Notes: generated from the letters alone by a model not told the origin. A stretch of DNA of 64,000 nucleotides from Spirosoma fluviale (GCF_900230225.1 NZ_OCNH01000005.1:62001-126000), one strand, 5' to 3'. Numbered from the stretch's first letter, positions 13,851-23,351 are shown. Numbers and translations: made by a program.

Positions 13851-16145
13851 CTACGTTACCACGCGCAGTTTCGCGAAGCTTAAAAGCAACACCTTCTCGC
13901 CCGCTTTTTCGAAGGCAATGGTGGCTTTCCGTTCGGTACCGTTCACATCCACAGCTTTAACCGTGCCAAACCCGAATTTTGCGTGTTCAACCCGCTGGCC
14001 AGCGGCTAACTCGGCTGTGCTGGTGGGCGCGAAGTCCGAAGAGGGCGTGTGCGAAACGGTTGGCTGGGGTGCCTGCGAACGGGCGGTTTTTTGCGCCAGC
14101 GACCGCACAAAACTCATGGAACCCGACGAGGTGCTTTCACTGCGGTCGCGCTCGGGCCGGTCGAAGTCCGACCGGCTCGGTGCCGACCGAAGTTTGGACA
14201 GTTTCATGTACTTCTGGTCGATCTCCATCAGAAACCGGCTGGGCTCGCACATTTTCAGTCGTCCGTAGTGATAACGCGTTTCGGCATAGGAGACTGTCAG
14301 ACGTTTCTCGGCGCGGGTAACGGCTACGTAAAACAAACGGCGCTCTTCTTCGAGGTCGCTGCGGCTTTCGAGCATCATCTGGCTCGGGAATAAGTCTTCC
14401 TCCAGCCCAACAATATGGACGTTCTTGAACTCAAGTCCTTTAGCCGCGTGGATGGTCATCAGCGTCACCTTGTCGTTGTCGCCATCCTCTTCTTTTTCAT
14501 CGGCCGTGGTAAGTAGGGAAACGGACTGGAGAAACGCACTCAGGCTTTTTTCTTCGTTATCCGGGTTGTCGACAAACTCCTTGATGGCGTTCAGCAATTC
14601 CTGTACGTTTTCGTACCGGGCCAGACCTTCCACCGTTTTGTCATCGTACAGTTCCTTAAGCAAACCCGATGTTTTGGCAATGTGCGAGGCCACTTCAAAG
14701 GCGTCTTTCTGATCGAGCAGGAGCATATAACTCTTGATCAGGTTTGCAAAGCCTTCAATGGGAATCGCTGAGCGGCCGGCTACGTGCTGACCAATATTGG
14801 CGACGATCTCCCAGATGGAGTCCTGCTTTTCGGCCGCAATGACACTAAGTTTAGCAATGGTCGTATCGCCGATACCGCGCTTGGGCAGATTGATGATCCG
14901 TTTGAAAGCTTCCTCGTCCTGCTGATTGACCGTGAAGCGCAGGTATCCAATCAGATCCTTGATCTCTTTCCGCTGGTAGAACGACAGACCGCCAATGATG
15001 CGGTACTTGATGCTCACTTTCCGCAACGCTTCTTCAAACGCCCGCGACTGTGCGTTGGTCCGGTACAAAATGGCGAAGTCGTTGTTGGTGAGCGACTCGT
15101 TCATCTTGGCTTCGAAAATAGACGAGGCTACCAGCCGCCCCTCTTCGTTATCCGACGAGGCTTTGATCAGATCGATGAGCGGTCCGTCTTCGTTGGCCGT
15201 AAAGACCGATTTCTCCAACTGGTTTTTATTCCGGGAAATGATGGAGTTTGCGGCTTCTACGATCGTCTTGGTGGAGCGGTAGTTCTGCTCCAGCTTTACG
15301 ATTTTGACGTTCTCTTTGCCGTAGTCGCGCTGAAAGTTGAGGATGTTCTCGATGTTGGCTCCCCGGAAGGCATAAATACTCTGAGCATCGTCGCCCACAA
15401 TACAGATGTTCTGGTGAACGGCTGCCAGTTTGCGCGTGATGAGGTACTGCGAAACGTTGGTATCCTGAAACTCATCGACCATCACGTGCTGAAACTTGTG
15501 CTGGTATTTGTGCAGAATATCCAGATGATCGCGGAACAGCACGTTGGTGTTGAACAGCAGATCGTCGAAGTCCATGGCGTTAGCCGCAAAGCAGCGCAAC
15601 GCATATTGTTTATAAATCTTGCCAATGTGCGGCATCCGGGCCGATTCGTCATCTGCCAGAATAACCGCGTTATTGATGTAATCTTCCGGTCCGATAAGCC
15701 GGTTTTTGGCGCCGGATATACGGCTAAAAACGCTGTTGACCCGGTAGACTTTATCATCCAGTGCCATCTCTTTTATGATACTGCGCAGCAACGACTTGGA
15801 GTCGTCCGTATCGTAGATGGAGAAATTACTGGTATAGCCGATGGCTTTGGCTTCGATGCGTAAAATCTTGGCAAAAACGGAGTGGAAAGTACCCATCCAG
15901 ATGTTGCGGGCTTCGGTCCCGACCACCTTCTCGATCCGGTTCCGCATCTCACCAGCCGCTTTGTTGGTAAACGTCAGCGATAGGATGCGGAACGGGTCAA
16001 CGCCGGTTTCGATGAGGTGGGCAATGCGGTACGTCAACACGCGGGTTTTTCCCGAACCCGCTCCGGCTATAATCATCAGCGGGCCGCTGCCGTGCATCAC
16101 GGCTTCCCGCTGGGGGTCATTTAATCCTTGAATATAATCAACCAT
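13851..16145 (-). CDS. UvrD/PcrA-type DNA helicase
   Basis: A 764-residue superfamily 1A 3'-5' helicase. I start at the ATG at 16145 (MVDYIQGLNDPQREAVMHGS), because the frame's earlier codons encode an implausible Gly/Arg/Phe-rich stretch. Motifs seen are AGAGSGKT (Walker A, Lys33), VMVDEFQDTN (motif II), GDDAQSIYAFRGA (III), LEQNYRST (IV), LMTIHAAKGLEF (V) and YVAVTRAEKRL (VI). The C-terminal segment VEHAKFGFGTV is the PcrA-type RNA-polymerase-binding Tudor-like domain. It acts in nucleotide excision repair, mismatch repair and removal of stalled complexes. PcrA and UvrD cannot be told apart here. Confidence 0.96.
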   Translation of the reverse strand: MVDYIQGLNDPQREAVMHGSGPLMIIAGAGSGKTRVLTYRIAHLIETGVDPFRILSLTFTNKAAGEMRNRIEKVVGTEARNIWMGTFHSVFAKILRIEAKAIGYTSNFSIYDTDDSKSLLRSIIKEMALDDKVYRVNSVFSRISGAKNRLIGPEDYINNAVILADDESARMPHIGKIYKQYALRCFAANAMDFDDLLFNTNVLFRDHLDILHKYQHKFQHVMVDEFQDTNVSQYLITRKLAAVHQNICIVGDDAQSIYAFRGANIENILNFQRDYGKENVKIVKLEQNYRSTKTIVEAANSIISRNKNQLEKSVFTANEDGPLIDLIKASSDNEEGRLVASSIFEAKMNESLTNNDFAILYRTNAQSRAFEEALRKVSIKYRIIGGLSFYQRKEIKDLIGYLRFTVNQQDEEAFKRIINLPKRGIGDTTIAKLSVIAAEKQDSIWEIVANIGQHVAGRSAIPIEGFANLIKSYMLLLDQKDAFEVASHIAKTSGLLKELYDDKTVEGLARYENVQELLNAIKEFVDNPDNEEKSLSAFLQSVSLLTTADEKEEDGDNDKVTLMTIHAAKGLEFKNVHIVGLEEDLFPSQMMLESRSDLEEERRLFYVAVTRAEKRLTVSYAETRYHYGRLKMCEPSRFLMEIDQKYMKLSKLRSAPSRSDFDRPERDRSESTSSGSMSFVRSLAQKTARSQAPQPTVSHTPSSDFAPTSTAELAAGQRVEHAKFGFGTVKAVDVNGTERKATIAFEKAGEKVLLLSFAKLRVVT

Positions 16146-16225
16146 TCGGCTCGTATCTCTTCCTTCTATAACAAGTAAAAGTACGAAAAAATTTGGTTGG
16201 GGTGGAGACGGGAACGGACCGAACG

Positions 16226-16672
16226 CTACACAAACCCACCCATATCGATACCCATTACGTCTGAAACAGACGAAGCCGTTGCCGCCCCACCGTCGCCCTT
16301 TCGATAGCGAAACCACTCGCGGCTTTTGTAGTTGTAGACAAAGCCTTCCAGAATGCCGTACTCATTATCTTCTATGAGGTGGATAACTTTCTTCAGATCA
16401 TTTTTTTGCCCGTTGTTCTGACAAACCTCGATAATCACTTTTGTGTCTTCAGCTACAGCGTCATAGAGAATGACATCCGGTATCGCATGACCCGGCCCTT
16501 CGTTTAGTGGCGTTTCGGGTAGTGGAATGAGCACTATTGTCTTTTTGTGATAATACAGCACTCCTAATTCAATGGTTAGCTTACTTATGGCAAACTGATG
16601 TTCCAATGGAGCATTAGGTCCATCGTCATGAACCAGAAAGGGCGAATTGTAACTTTGCTCGTACATAGCCAT
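16226..16672 (-). CDS. Uma2-like PD-(D/E)XK protein
   Basis: A 148-residue protein starting MAMYEQSYNS. The centre reads HAIPDVILYDAVAEDTKVII followed by EVCQNNGQKNDLKKV. The spacing of PD, E and D..K matches the Uma2 branch of the PD-(D/E)XK nuclease superfamily, with the Asp of PDV and the Glu of IIEV as candidate metal ligands. The C-terminus (YKSREWFRYRKGDGG) is also like Uma2 proteins. Family members are often multi-copy in this phylum and their biological role is unknown. It follows the ECF sigma divergently. Confidence 0.6.
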   Translation of the reverse strand: MAMYEQSYNSPFLVHDDGPNAPLEHQFAISKLTIELGVLYYHKKTIVLIPLPETPLNEGPGHAIPDVILYDAVAEDTKVIIEVCQNNGQKNDLKKVIHLIEDNEYGILEGFVYNYKSREWFRYRKGDGGAATASSVSDVMGIDMGGFV

Positions 16673-16827
16673 TAGACGGATTTGCTGATGTAAGTTACAG
16701 AAAAACAGTCCCTAAGCCGAGCGGTTGCAAAAACGTTGACTTTTTCTGAATTATTGTGCAACATTTCAGATATTCCTGCCTCTTTCTTTCGATAACAACC
16801 TAAAACCACCCCGAGACGCTGAATCTG

Positions 16828-17415
16828 TTGGAATCGAACCGAAATCGCGACGGTGCACCAGTCGGACCGCCTTATCCGGACCGTCATGCCGACCTGGTCA
16901 AACGCTGCCAACAGGGTGAGCGACGAGCGCAGTATGACCTGTATCAGCAATACGTGAAGGCGATGTATAATGTTTGCCTGCGGATTGTGAACCACGAGGC
17001 CGAGGCCGAAGATGTATTGCAGGAGGCTTTCATGGACGCTTTCAGCCATATCAACTCGTTTCGGGGCCAAAGTACGTTTGGCGCGTGGCTGAAACAGATC
17101 GTGGTGCATCGGGCCATCAACCATTTGCGTACAAGGCGGTTGGAACTGGTAGATCTGGAGTCGCATCGGCTGGGCGAGGATGACGGCCCCGATTATGCCG
17201 ACCCTGAACCTTACGATGAAGAAGGTACACAGCTGGAAGTTGAGCGGGTAAAGCGGGCGATGCAGCAACTGCCGGAAGGGTACCGGGTGGTGTTATCACT
17301 GTACTTATTCGAAGGATACGACCACGAAGAAATCGGGAATGTCCTGAACATAAGTGAAACCACCTCACGAACGCAGTACTTACGCGGCAAAAAACGATTG
17401 CTGGAATTATTGTAA
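16828..17415 (+). CDS. ECF RNA polymerase sigma factor (copy 1)
   Basis: A 195-residue sigma-70 family ECF factor. Region 2 spans about 25-95, with DLYQQYVKAMYNVCLRIVNH, a VLQEAFMDAF segment and FGAWLKQIVVHRAINHLRTR. Region 4 is about 130-195 and includes LPEGYRVVLSLYLFEGYDHE and EEIGNVLNISETTSRTQYLR. No ATG exists before region 2, so a TTG at 16828 is the best start. It is followed by an anti-sigma-like gene and a DUF4097-type gene. A paralogous set lies at 31.2-33.4 kb on the other strand. Confidence 0.93.
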   Translation: MESNRNRDGAPVGPPYPDRHADLVKRCQQGERRAQYDLYQQYVKAMYNVCLRIVNHEAEAEDVLQEAFMDAFSHINSFRGQSTFGAWLKQIVVHRAINHLRTRRLELVDLESHRLGEDDGPDYADPEPYDEEGTQLEVERVKRAMQQLPEGYRVVLSLYLFEGYDHEEIGNVLNISETTSRTQYLRGKKRLLELL

Positions 17416-17495
17416 GTACGTCAATAAGCGGGGGTAATTAAACGAAGAGTACAACGAACAAATACGAACGACGAGTCAATTGATTCGACACCATA

Positions 17496-18158
17496 ATGAT
17501 GAAAAAAGACAATCTTGAACGCTTCGTCCGCGATAACCGCGAAGCTTTTGACGACAAGGAGCCACCCAACAGTTTGTGGCAGAAAATAGAAGCTGGTCTG
17601 GACAAGCAGCAAGCCGATCGGGATACGCCGTTCCGTCAGATTCACATCAACCCTGTTCAAACAGACAATGAGGAATTCGGAGCGTCGCGAACGATGCCAT
17701 CCAAGACCGACAATGGCCGCTCCCGATTAGCTGGCAGACAAATTGGCTGGCCTTCGCTCGACTGGCGGGTAGCGGCTTCTGTTGCGGTGCTGTTGCTGGC
17801 GAGTGCTTTTCTGTACATGAATCACGAATACGGGGTAGCGCATCAGCCGGAGGTAGTAGCCGCCAGCCCACTTTATGCTAAAGAAGTGGTGCATTACACG
17901 GAGTTGATCGATGTGAAACGGGCCGAGTTAAAACAAATGACGCAAGATAACCCGGCTCTTTATCAGGAGTTTGCTACCGATCTCGACCGACTTGAGAAGT
18001 CTTATCTGTTATTGAAATCAGACTTACCCAAAAACCCTAATCAGGAAGTGCTTATTCAGGCCATGATACAGAATCTGCAACTCCAGATCAACCTGCTAAA
18101 TGAACAGTTGCGTGTTATTGACCGCATTAAACAACAAACTCATGAAAATCCTGTGTAG
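17496..18158 (+). CDS. Membrane anti-sigma factor-like protein (copy 1)
   Basis: A 220-residue protein with a cytosolic N-terminus (MMKKDNLERFVRDNREAFDD). The motif PNSLWQKIEAGL at about 24-35 also appears twice in the second anti-sigma gene. A single membrane helix lies at about 91-107 (VAASVAVLLLASAFLYM). The periplasmic region is helical, with LKQMTQDNPALYQEFATDL and a coiled-coil end. The layout and place behind a sigma gene identify it as the likely cognate anti-sigma factor. Its last 17 bases overlap the start of the next gene, indicating translational coupling. Confidence 0.75.
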   Translation: MMKKDNLERFVRDNREAFDDKEPPNSLWQKIEAGLDKQQADRDTPFRQIHINPVQTDNEEFGASRTMPSKTDNGRSRLAGRQIGWPSLDWRVAASVAVLLLASAFLYMNHEYGVAHQPEVVAASPLYAKEVVHYTELIDVKRAELKQMTQDNPALYQEFATDLDRLEKSYLLLKSDLPKNPNQEVLIQAMIQNLQLQINLLNEQLRVIDRIKQQTHENPV

Positions 18159-19197
18159 TCTATTGCTGTGCCTGTTACCCCTGTTCACCTGGGCCGAAGA
18201 GCACGAGGGTTTCGGCGCAGTTGAAAAGAAGAAAACCATTATCAAACTGTTCGATGTGAACAGCAACGATAATCTGGTGATTGATAACCAGTTCGGTCAG
18301 GTATCGGTCGGGTTATGGGATAAGAGCGAGATCCGGGTGCAAATCACCATCATCGCCAATTCAGACTCCGACGAGCGGGTGCAGAAGTTTATGGATGCTG
18401 TTTCTATCGAAGAGAAGCGATCCGGCAACCAGATTACCGTCCGTACCAACTTTAGCCAGAGTAGCGTGTCGAACTGGAGCCTGGGGAAGTGGAAAAATGG
18501 CGGTGAGCGTAATTTCGTTAAAATCAATTATGAGGTCATGATGCCCCGGCAGAACGCACTATCTGTTCGAAATCGGTTCGGCGATACCAGTATTCCCGCG
18601 TTTCAGGCCCCGTTAACGGTCTACAGCCGGTATGGTAACTTCAGCGCGGATGATTTGACCAGCCGCCAGAACGACATTGACGTGGCCTACGGAAAAGCCG
18701 ACATCGGCAACATCGGGCAGGGGAAAGTGGATATGGCGTATGGAAGCCTGGAATTGTCTAAAGCGAATGTGCTGGTGCTGACCAACCAGTTCGGCAAAAT
18801 GAACATTGGCGATGTGGGTAAGCTGGATGCCGATATTAACTATTCGGGGGCTAAAATTGGCACCATCCGAGAGTCAGGAAAGATTAAGCTCGAATTTTCG
18901 AGCGGATTCCGGATCGAACAGCTGCCCAAAACCGCCGATAACTTGAATATTCAGGCGTCTTATTCATCGATAGGGCTACCATTAGACAATAGTAATGACT
19001 GCGACTTCGATGTGACGGTAAGTTATGGTAACTTCAATTACGGGTCCGGGTCAACGATGCACTTCACCAGTCAGCCCAGCGACAATGACAACCACCGTGG
19101 CCCCCGGCTCACTAAGCAGTACATTGGCAAAGTCGGCACCGGCAATGGCACCAAAGTACGCGTTGTAGCTAAGTTTGGAAATGTGAGCTTTAGGTAG
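18142..19197 (+). CDS. Exported DUF4097-type adhesin-like protein (copy 1)
   Basis: A 351-residue exported protein. The start is the ATG at 18142 (MKILCSLLLCLLPLFTWAEE), which gives a clean signal peptide. It overlaps the anti-sigma gene by 17 bases. The mature protein is built of beta-helix-like repeats with recurring motifs such as VIDNQFGQVSVG, VRNRFGDTSIP, VYSRYGNFSADD, VLTNQFGKMNIGD and VSYGNFNYGS, the pattern of DUF4097/DUF4098 putative adhesins. It should be periplasmic or surface-exposed. A paralogue is at 31236-32183 next to the second sigma operon. Its stop codon TAG is the first element of a long palindrome. Confidence 0.85.
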   Translation: MKILCSLLLCLLPLFTWAEEHEGFGAVEKKKTIIKLFDVNSNDNLVIDNQFGQVSVGLWDKSEIRVQITIIANSDSDERVQKFMDAVSIEEKRSGNQITVRTNFSQSSVSNWSLGKWKNGGERNFVKINYEVMMPRQNALSVRNRFGDTSIPAFQAPLTVYSRYGNFSADDLTSRQNDIDVAYGKADIGNIGQGKVDMAYGSLELSKANVLVLTNQFGKMNIGDVGKLDADINYSGAKIGTIRESGKIKLEFSSGFRIEQLPKTADNLNIQASYSSIGLPLDNSNDCDFDVTVSYGNFNYGSGSTMHFTSQPSDNDNHRGPRLTKQYIGKVGTGNGTKVRVVAKFGNVSFR

Positions 19198-19309
19198 TCT
19201 GAACCGGGATTTTTGTGATTTTTAGGATTACTCTGATTATTTCACAGATCGGCTTTCTTTGAAAGCAAAATCAGAGTAGTCCTAAAAATCACAAAATCCC
19301 GGTTCAGAC
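19197..19309. repeat. Long convergent-gene palindrome
   Basis: The arms 19197-19238 (42 nt) and 19269-19309 (41 nt) are complementary except for one bulged T and one mismatch. The left arm starts GTCTGAACCGGGATTTTTGT. The plus-strand gene stops at its first base. The C-terminal codons of the converging cupin gene (EPGFCDF) lie inside the right arm. It probably ends both transcripts. A diverged relative is at 61936-62103. Confidence 0.85.
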
Positions 19310-19797
19310 AGTTTCTCTATCACCTCCCTATGCTCCGGGAATTCTTTTAGTAAACTTTCCCGGCTTGCCATTTCAAAATCAGCAAAGTCAAAACCTGGGG
19401 CTACGGTGCAGCCGACCAGCGAGAAGTCGACACCCGCAGCGGGTGCGGACCCGAACCAGCAACCCGCCGGAACGACCGCCTGAAATACCTCACCCTTTTC
19501 CGGATTATTCCCCAGCCGAATAACGGTCAACTCGCCGGTTGCGGTAATCACGAAAATCTCCAGCGCACCACCGGCATAGAAATGCCAGACTTCATCGGAC
19601 GCTATCCGGTGTAGGGCCGACGTATGATGACTTTCGAGCAGGAAATAAATCGCCGTACTAAATGAACGCGTCCCGCCAAACCGCCCCGGCAAAGCAGATT
19701 GAGGAATAAGCTCGGTTGAGCGGTACGTCTCCGTAAAATAACCCCCTTCCGGATGGGGCTGCATAGTATAGGCCTGAACGTAGTAAGCGGCTGTCAT
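19282..19797 (-). CDS. DUF985 cupin protein
   Basis: A 171-residue single-domain cupin of the DUF985 (cupin_5) family. It shows MQPHPEGGYFTETYRS, the STAIYFLLESHHTSALHRIA block, DEVWHFYAGGALEIF, VVPAGCWFGSAP and GCTVAPGFDFADFEMASRES in family order. Conserved histidines and glutamates (HPEGGY, HxxxxDEVWHF) probably hold a metal. The biochemical role of the family is not established. The C-terminal residues SEPGFCDF are encoded by a palindrome arm and look appended to the family domain. Confidence 0.9.
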   Translation of the reverse strand: MTAAYYVQAYTMQPHPEGGYFTETYRSTELIPQSALPGRFGGTRSFSTAIYFLLESHHTSALHRIASDEVWHFYAGGALEIFVITATGELTVIRLGNNPEKGEVFQAVVPAGCWFGSAPAAGVDFSLVGCTVAPGFDFADFEMASRESLLKEFPEHREVIEKLSEPGFCDF

Positions 19798-19807
19798 GAT
19801 TAATTTT

Positions 19808-19885
19808 GACTGATAGAATGAGTGAATGCCTCAATGATAAGCGCAAATCCGCCATTCATTAAGGCATTCACTCATTCTATCAGTC
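19808..19885. repeat. Perfect 24-bp inverted repeat
   Basis: GACTGATAGAATGAGTGAATGCCT-type arms at 19808-19831 and 19862-19885 pair without mismatch around a 30-base loop. It sits between the tandem cupin and tpiA genes (both minus strand). The core TGATAGAATGAGTGAATG recurs at 25626-25643 in the palindrome there, and a variant of it is at 61364-61380. Confidence 0.9.
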
Positions 19886-19897
19886 TCTCATTGATGT

Positions 19898-20662
19898 TTA
19901 TTGTGCTGCTTTCACTACCGTCAGGAAGTCGCGGGATTTGAGCGAGGCACCACCGATGAGGCCACCGTCAACATCGGGGCGGGCGAAGAGTTCTTCGGCG
20001 TTCTGGGCGTTGGCGCTGCCCCCGTACAGGATGGTTGTATCCTGTGCAATGCTGTCGCCATACTGACCGGCAATGTGCTGACGGAGCTCGAAGTGCATGT
20101 CCTGCGCCTGAGCCGACGAAGCCGTTAGTCCTGTGCCGATGGCCCAGATGGGTTCATACGCGATAACAACATTGGCGAAGGACTCAGCTGAGAGGTGGAA
20201 TAAGCTTTCGGTAATTTGATCTTTCACGAAGGCAATGTAATCACCATTTTCGCGGAGATCGCGGGATTCACCGCAGCAGAAGATGGGCTTCAGACCATTT
20301 TCCAGCGCAATGTTCACCTTTTCGGCTAATTGGGCATTGGTTTCTTCGAAATACTGCCGCCGTTCGCTGTGGCCGAGAATGACGTATTCAACACCAATCG
20401 ACTTCAGCATAGGCGCAGAAATTTCGCCGGTGTATGCACCCGAAGCTTTTTCGTGGCAGTTCTGAGCACCTAACGCAACCTTGCCGCCTTCGGTCACGTA
20501 TTGCCGGGCAGTAGCCAGATACAACGCGGGCGGGCAAAGGACCACCTCGACATCGCCGGTTACTTCATCCTTAACCATATTGATTACCTCCGATAGCAGG
20601 GCCTTTGCTTCTTCGGCTGTCTTATTCATTTTCCAGTTTCCGGCAACGATTTTCTTCCGCAT
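19898..20662 (-). CDS. tpiA: Triosephosphate isomerase
   Basis: A 254-residue TIM barrel that interconverts dihydroxyacetone phosphate and glyceraldehyde 3-phosphate in glycolysis. The start is the ATG at 20662 (MRKKIVAGNWKMN), with the substrate Asn/Lys in GNWKMN. LGHSERR holds the electrophilic His, and VIAYEPIWAIGTG the catalytic Glu and the phosphate loop. LYGGSANAQNAEELF and GGLIGGASL complete the signature. The length is normal. It is followed by a perfect inverted repeat. Confidence 0.97.
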   Translation of the reverse strand: MRKKIVAGNWKMNKTAEEAKALLSEVINMVKDEVTGDVEVVLCPPALYLATARQYVTEGGKVALGAQNCHEKASGAYTGEISAPMLKSIGVEYVILGHSERRQYFEETNAQLAEKVNIALENGLKPIFCCGESRDLRENGDYIAFVKDQITESLFHLSAESFANVVIAYEPIWAIGTGLTASSAQAQDMHFELRQHIAGQYGDSIAQDTTILYGGSANAQNAEELFARPDVDGGLIGGASLKSRDFLTVVKAAQ

Positions 20663-20898
20663 AATCAATTAATAATGAGTTCAGAACCAATAAATAAACC
20701 CCTAGAAACAGTCGTTTCTTTGTCAATTCAGGGCGAAATTAGAACATTTCGGTCGAACACCCGGTCCGCACTGTTACTAAAATTTGTTTAGCTATCTGCC
20801 GAGGGGCTAAACCATTCATAAACAGAAAAAACCAATCCCTATATTCTTGTGTTATTCGGATAAAAAAATGCGTAATTTTAATGTAAGATAAACTCTAT

Positions 20899-22164
20899 AT
20901 GAAAACGCTGGTATTGATAATCGGGCTGTTATGCACCTGCGCGGTCACGCGGGGCGACGATCACCAGCAGGGGACACCTGACAAGGAGCGTTACGGATTT
21001 TTCATCGCCGGAAATCGGACCTGGACCCGCATCCCGTTCCAACTTCACTCGAACTTAATCATCGTTCCGGTACGCATCAATGAATCCGATACGCTGCGAT
21101 TCATCCTCGACACGGGCGTAAGCAATACCATCATTACCGATCCAAATGCCTTTGCCAAAAAGCCGCTGACGCTTACCCGCAAGGTAAAAATAAGCGGGGC
21201 CGGCGAAGGGGGGAGTTTAACAGCCTCAATAGCCATCGATAACACGTTGAGCATGGGCGAGCTTCGGGCTGCCCATCATAACCTGGTTATTCTCGACGAA
21301 GACGTTTTAAAACTGTCCGAGTATGTAGGCACGCCCGTTCACGGCATCTTTGGCTACGATATTTTTGCCAATTTTGTCGTAAACGTTGATTTCCAGCGCC
21401 GGGAAATAACCCTGATGAAGCCGGAAAAATACACCTATCGAAAGCGTAAAGGCGACCGCTACCCGATTACCATCCAGGATACCAAAGCGTACACCGATGC
21501 ATTGTCGGTGTTTGACGGCGAGAAAAGTTTACCCTTACGTGTTGTATTGGATACGGGAGCGGGTCATGCGTTGCTGCTCGATCGTTCGCGGAGTACGGCC
21601 GCTATGCCCATGCCCGCCAAAAGCATTCGGGCGCAGTTGGGTCGGGGCCTCAATGGGGTTATCAATGGCGTGATGGGACGAATTCAGAAAGTGCGCTTTG
21701 GTAAGTATGAACTGGATAACATCCTGGCCTCCTTTCCGGATAGTATGGCCTTCGGCATGAAACTGGTCGATATGCCGGAACGTCAGGGCAATGTGGGTTG
21801 CGAATTGCTGAGACGCTTTAACGTGACTTTCAATTATACAGATCGCTACATTGTCATGAAGCCCATCAAACGGCTCATGCGGGAGAGTTTTGAGCACGAT
21901 ATGAGCGGTATGGAACTCCGCGCCAAAGGTGAGCGACTTCGTAATTATTACGTCGATAAAGTCATCGACGGCTCCCCGGCCGACATGGCCGGTTTAAAAG
22001 AAGGCGATGAAGTCCTGTTCGTTAACAACAACTCGGCCAATGATTTGACCGTTAGCGATATTTATAAAATACTTCAGAAAGGAGAAGGGAAGGAGGTCTC
22101 TATCTTAGTCCGGCGAAACGGACAGATTATTGTAACAAGCTTTGTGCTGAAACGACTCATCTAG
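20899..22164 (+). CDS. Secreted aspartyl protease-like protein with PDZ
   Basis: A 421-residue exported protein. The signal peptide is about 1-19 (MKTLVLIIGLLCTCAVTRGD). Two retropepsin-like halves follow, with Asp71 in FILDTGVSNT and Asp218 in VVLDTGAGHA. The flap-like regions are SGAGEGGSLTAS and QLGRGLNGVING, and each half has a glycine-rich close (GIFGYDIF; GNVGCELLRRF). A C-terminal PDZ domain covers about 335-421 (DGSPADMAGLKEGDEVLFVN). It is probably periplasmic. The family is common in Bacteroidota and its substrates are unknown. Confidence 0.9.
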   Translation: MKTLVLIIGLLCTCAVTRGDDHQQGTPDKERYGFFIAGNRTWTRIPFQLHSNLIIVPVRINESDTLRFILDTGVSNTIITDPNAFAKKPLTLTRKVKISGAGEGGSLTASIAIDNTLSMGELRAAHHNLVILDEDVLKLSEYVGTPVHGIFGYDIFANFVVNVDFQRREITLMKPEKYTYRKRKGDRYPITIQDTKAYTDALSVFDGEKSLPLRVVLDTGAGHALLLDRSRSTAAMPMPAKSIRAQLGRGLNGVINGVMGRIQKVRFGKYELDNILASFPDSMAFGMKLVDMPERQGNVGCELLRRFNVTFNYTDRYIVMKPIKRLMRESFEHDMSGMELRAKGERLRNYYVDKVIDGSPADMAGLKEGDEVLFVNNNSANDLTVSDIYKILQKGEGKEVSILVRRNGQIIVTSFVLKRLI

Positions 22165-22220
22165 CGTTTCGCGGGCTTCCATCGAAAAGGCGTATTTTTA
22201 ATATAAATTGGATTGGCTTT

Positions 22221-22290
22221 GTCTGGGCCAAGCTCTGGCTTGGCCGTATCTTTCATAGGTTCACGGGCCAAGCCAGAGCTTGGCCCAGAC
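22221..22290. repeat. Perfect 25-bp palindrome
   Basis: The arms 22221-22245 and 22266-22290 (starting GTCTGGGCCAAGCTCTGGCT) pair perfectly around a 20-base loop. Each arm is itself nearly self-complementary (CCAAGCTCTGGCTTGG). It lies between converging genes and probably serves both as terminator. Confidence 0.88.
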
Positions 22291-22316
22291 GAAAATATGC
22301 TACCATTTCCGTTGTA

Positions 22317-23351
22317 CTAATCTAATCGTTCCAGCTTAAATCGAAAAGTGGTTCCTTTATCGACTTTGCTCATCACCGAAATCTTCGATTTATGAGCGTT
22401 CAGGATGTGTTTTACAATGGCTAGTCCCAAACCTGTGCCGCCCCGGTCTTTGGAGCGGCTTTTTTCAACCCGGTAAAACCGCTCGAAGATCCGGCTTAGG
22501 TGTTCCGGGGGAATGCCGGGACCATCGTCGCGAATGGAGACGAGAACAAATTTCTTGTCGTCCTCCAGATTGACCTGCACATGGCCGTTTTCATTCCCGT
22601 ATTTGACCGCGTTTTCAATCAGATTGGTCATTACCTGTAAAATGCGCTGGGCATCGGCTTTTACCCAAACGGGGCCGGGGTGCGTACTCTTTAACACCAG
22701 CGATGTTCGCTTGGCGTGGGCAATTTTCTCCAGCTGCTCAAAAATTTCGTGCGTAACGTGCGCCAGATCGACCCGCTCGAAATTCATTCTCACTTCGCCC
22801 GTTTCCAGCTGCGAGAGGGCTACCAGGTCTTTCACCAGCGCATCGAGGCCGTCCAGGCTTTTGGCAGCCTTGGAAAGGAATTTATCCCGCACCCGTTCGT
22901 CGTCCACCGCCCCATCGATCAGGGTATGGATAAATCCCTGGGCGGCAAAAATGGGCGTCTTTAATTCGTGCGATACATCGGCCAGAAACTCCCGCCGAAA
23001 CAGCTCCAGGCGTTTCAATTCATCGATTTCCTTTTGCTTTTTGGCGACGTAAACAAAAATCTCATCGTTTAGCTTTTTGAACGGATTCGTGTTTTTGATG
23101 ATTGCCTTCCGGGAGATATTAAAGTCCCGGATTTTTAGTTTATGGATGGTCTTGTACATCTTGTTCACTTCGCGAAATACGAGTAACTCAATAGCGTACA
23201 AAACCAGAAAAAACGAAATGGCAAACGACGAAAGGCCCGCAACAAAAAGTATATTGATAGTCGCCCCGTCGACAAACGACAGGAATATCAGCGTCATGGC
23301 CGAAATCAGGCAGGCCAGCAAAAGCGCAATAATGCGGGGACTGAGGGACAT
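22317..23351 (-). CDS. Sensor histidine kinase (PhoR-like)
   Basis: A 344-residue membrane kinase. The start is the ATG at 23351 (MSLSPRIIALLLACLISAMT), because further upstream the frame runs through a repeat. Two membrane helices lie at about 8-28 and 36-59. A HisKA domain has FLADVSHELKTPIF with the phosphoacceptor His. The HATPase domain shows NLIENAVKYG (N box), DDGPGIPPEHL (G1) and GGTGLGLAIV (G2). There is no sizeable periplasmic sensor or PAS domain. The response regulator gene lies 105 bases upstream on the same strand, so they form a two-component pair. Confidence 0.94.
   Translation of the reverse strand: MSLSPRIIALLLACLISAMTLIFLSFVDGATINILFVAGLSSFAISFFLVLYAIELLVFREVNKMYKTIHKLKIRDFNISRKAIIKNTNPFKKLNDEIFVYVAKKQKEIDELKRLELFRREFLADVSHELKTPIFAAQGFIHTLIDGAVDDERVRDKFLSKAAKSLDGLDALVKDLVALSQLETGEVRMNFERVDLAHVTHEIFEQLEKIAHAKRTSLVLKSTHPGPVWVKADAQRILQVMTNLIENAVKYGNENGHVQVNLEDDKKFVLVSIRDDGPGIPPEHLSRIFERFYRVEKSRSKDRGGTGLGLAIVKHILNAHKSKISVMSKVDKGTTFRFKLERLD

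Noticed and set aside
14784..15863. 359-codon plus-strand frame
   Set aside because: It lies wholly antisense to the UvrD/PcrA helicase gene and has no family features.
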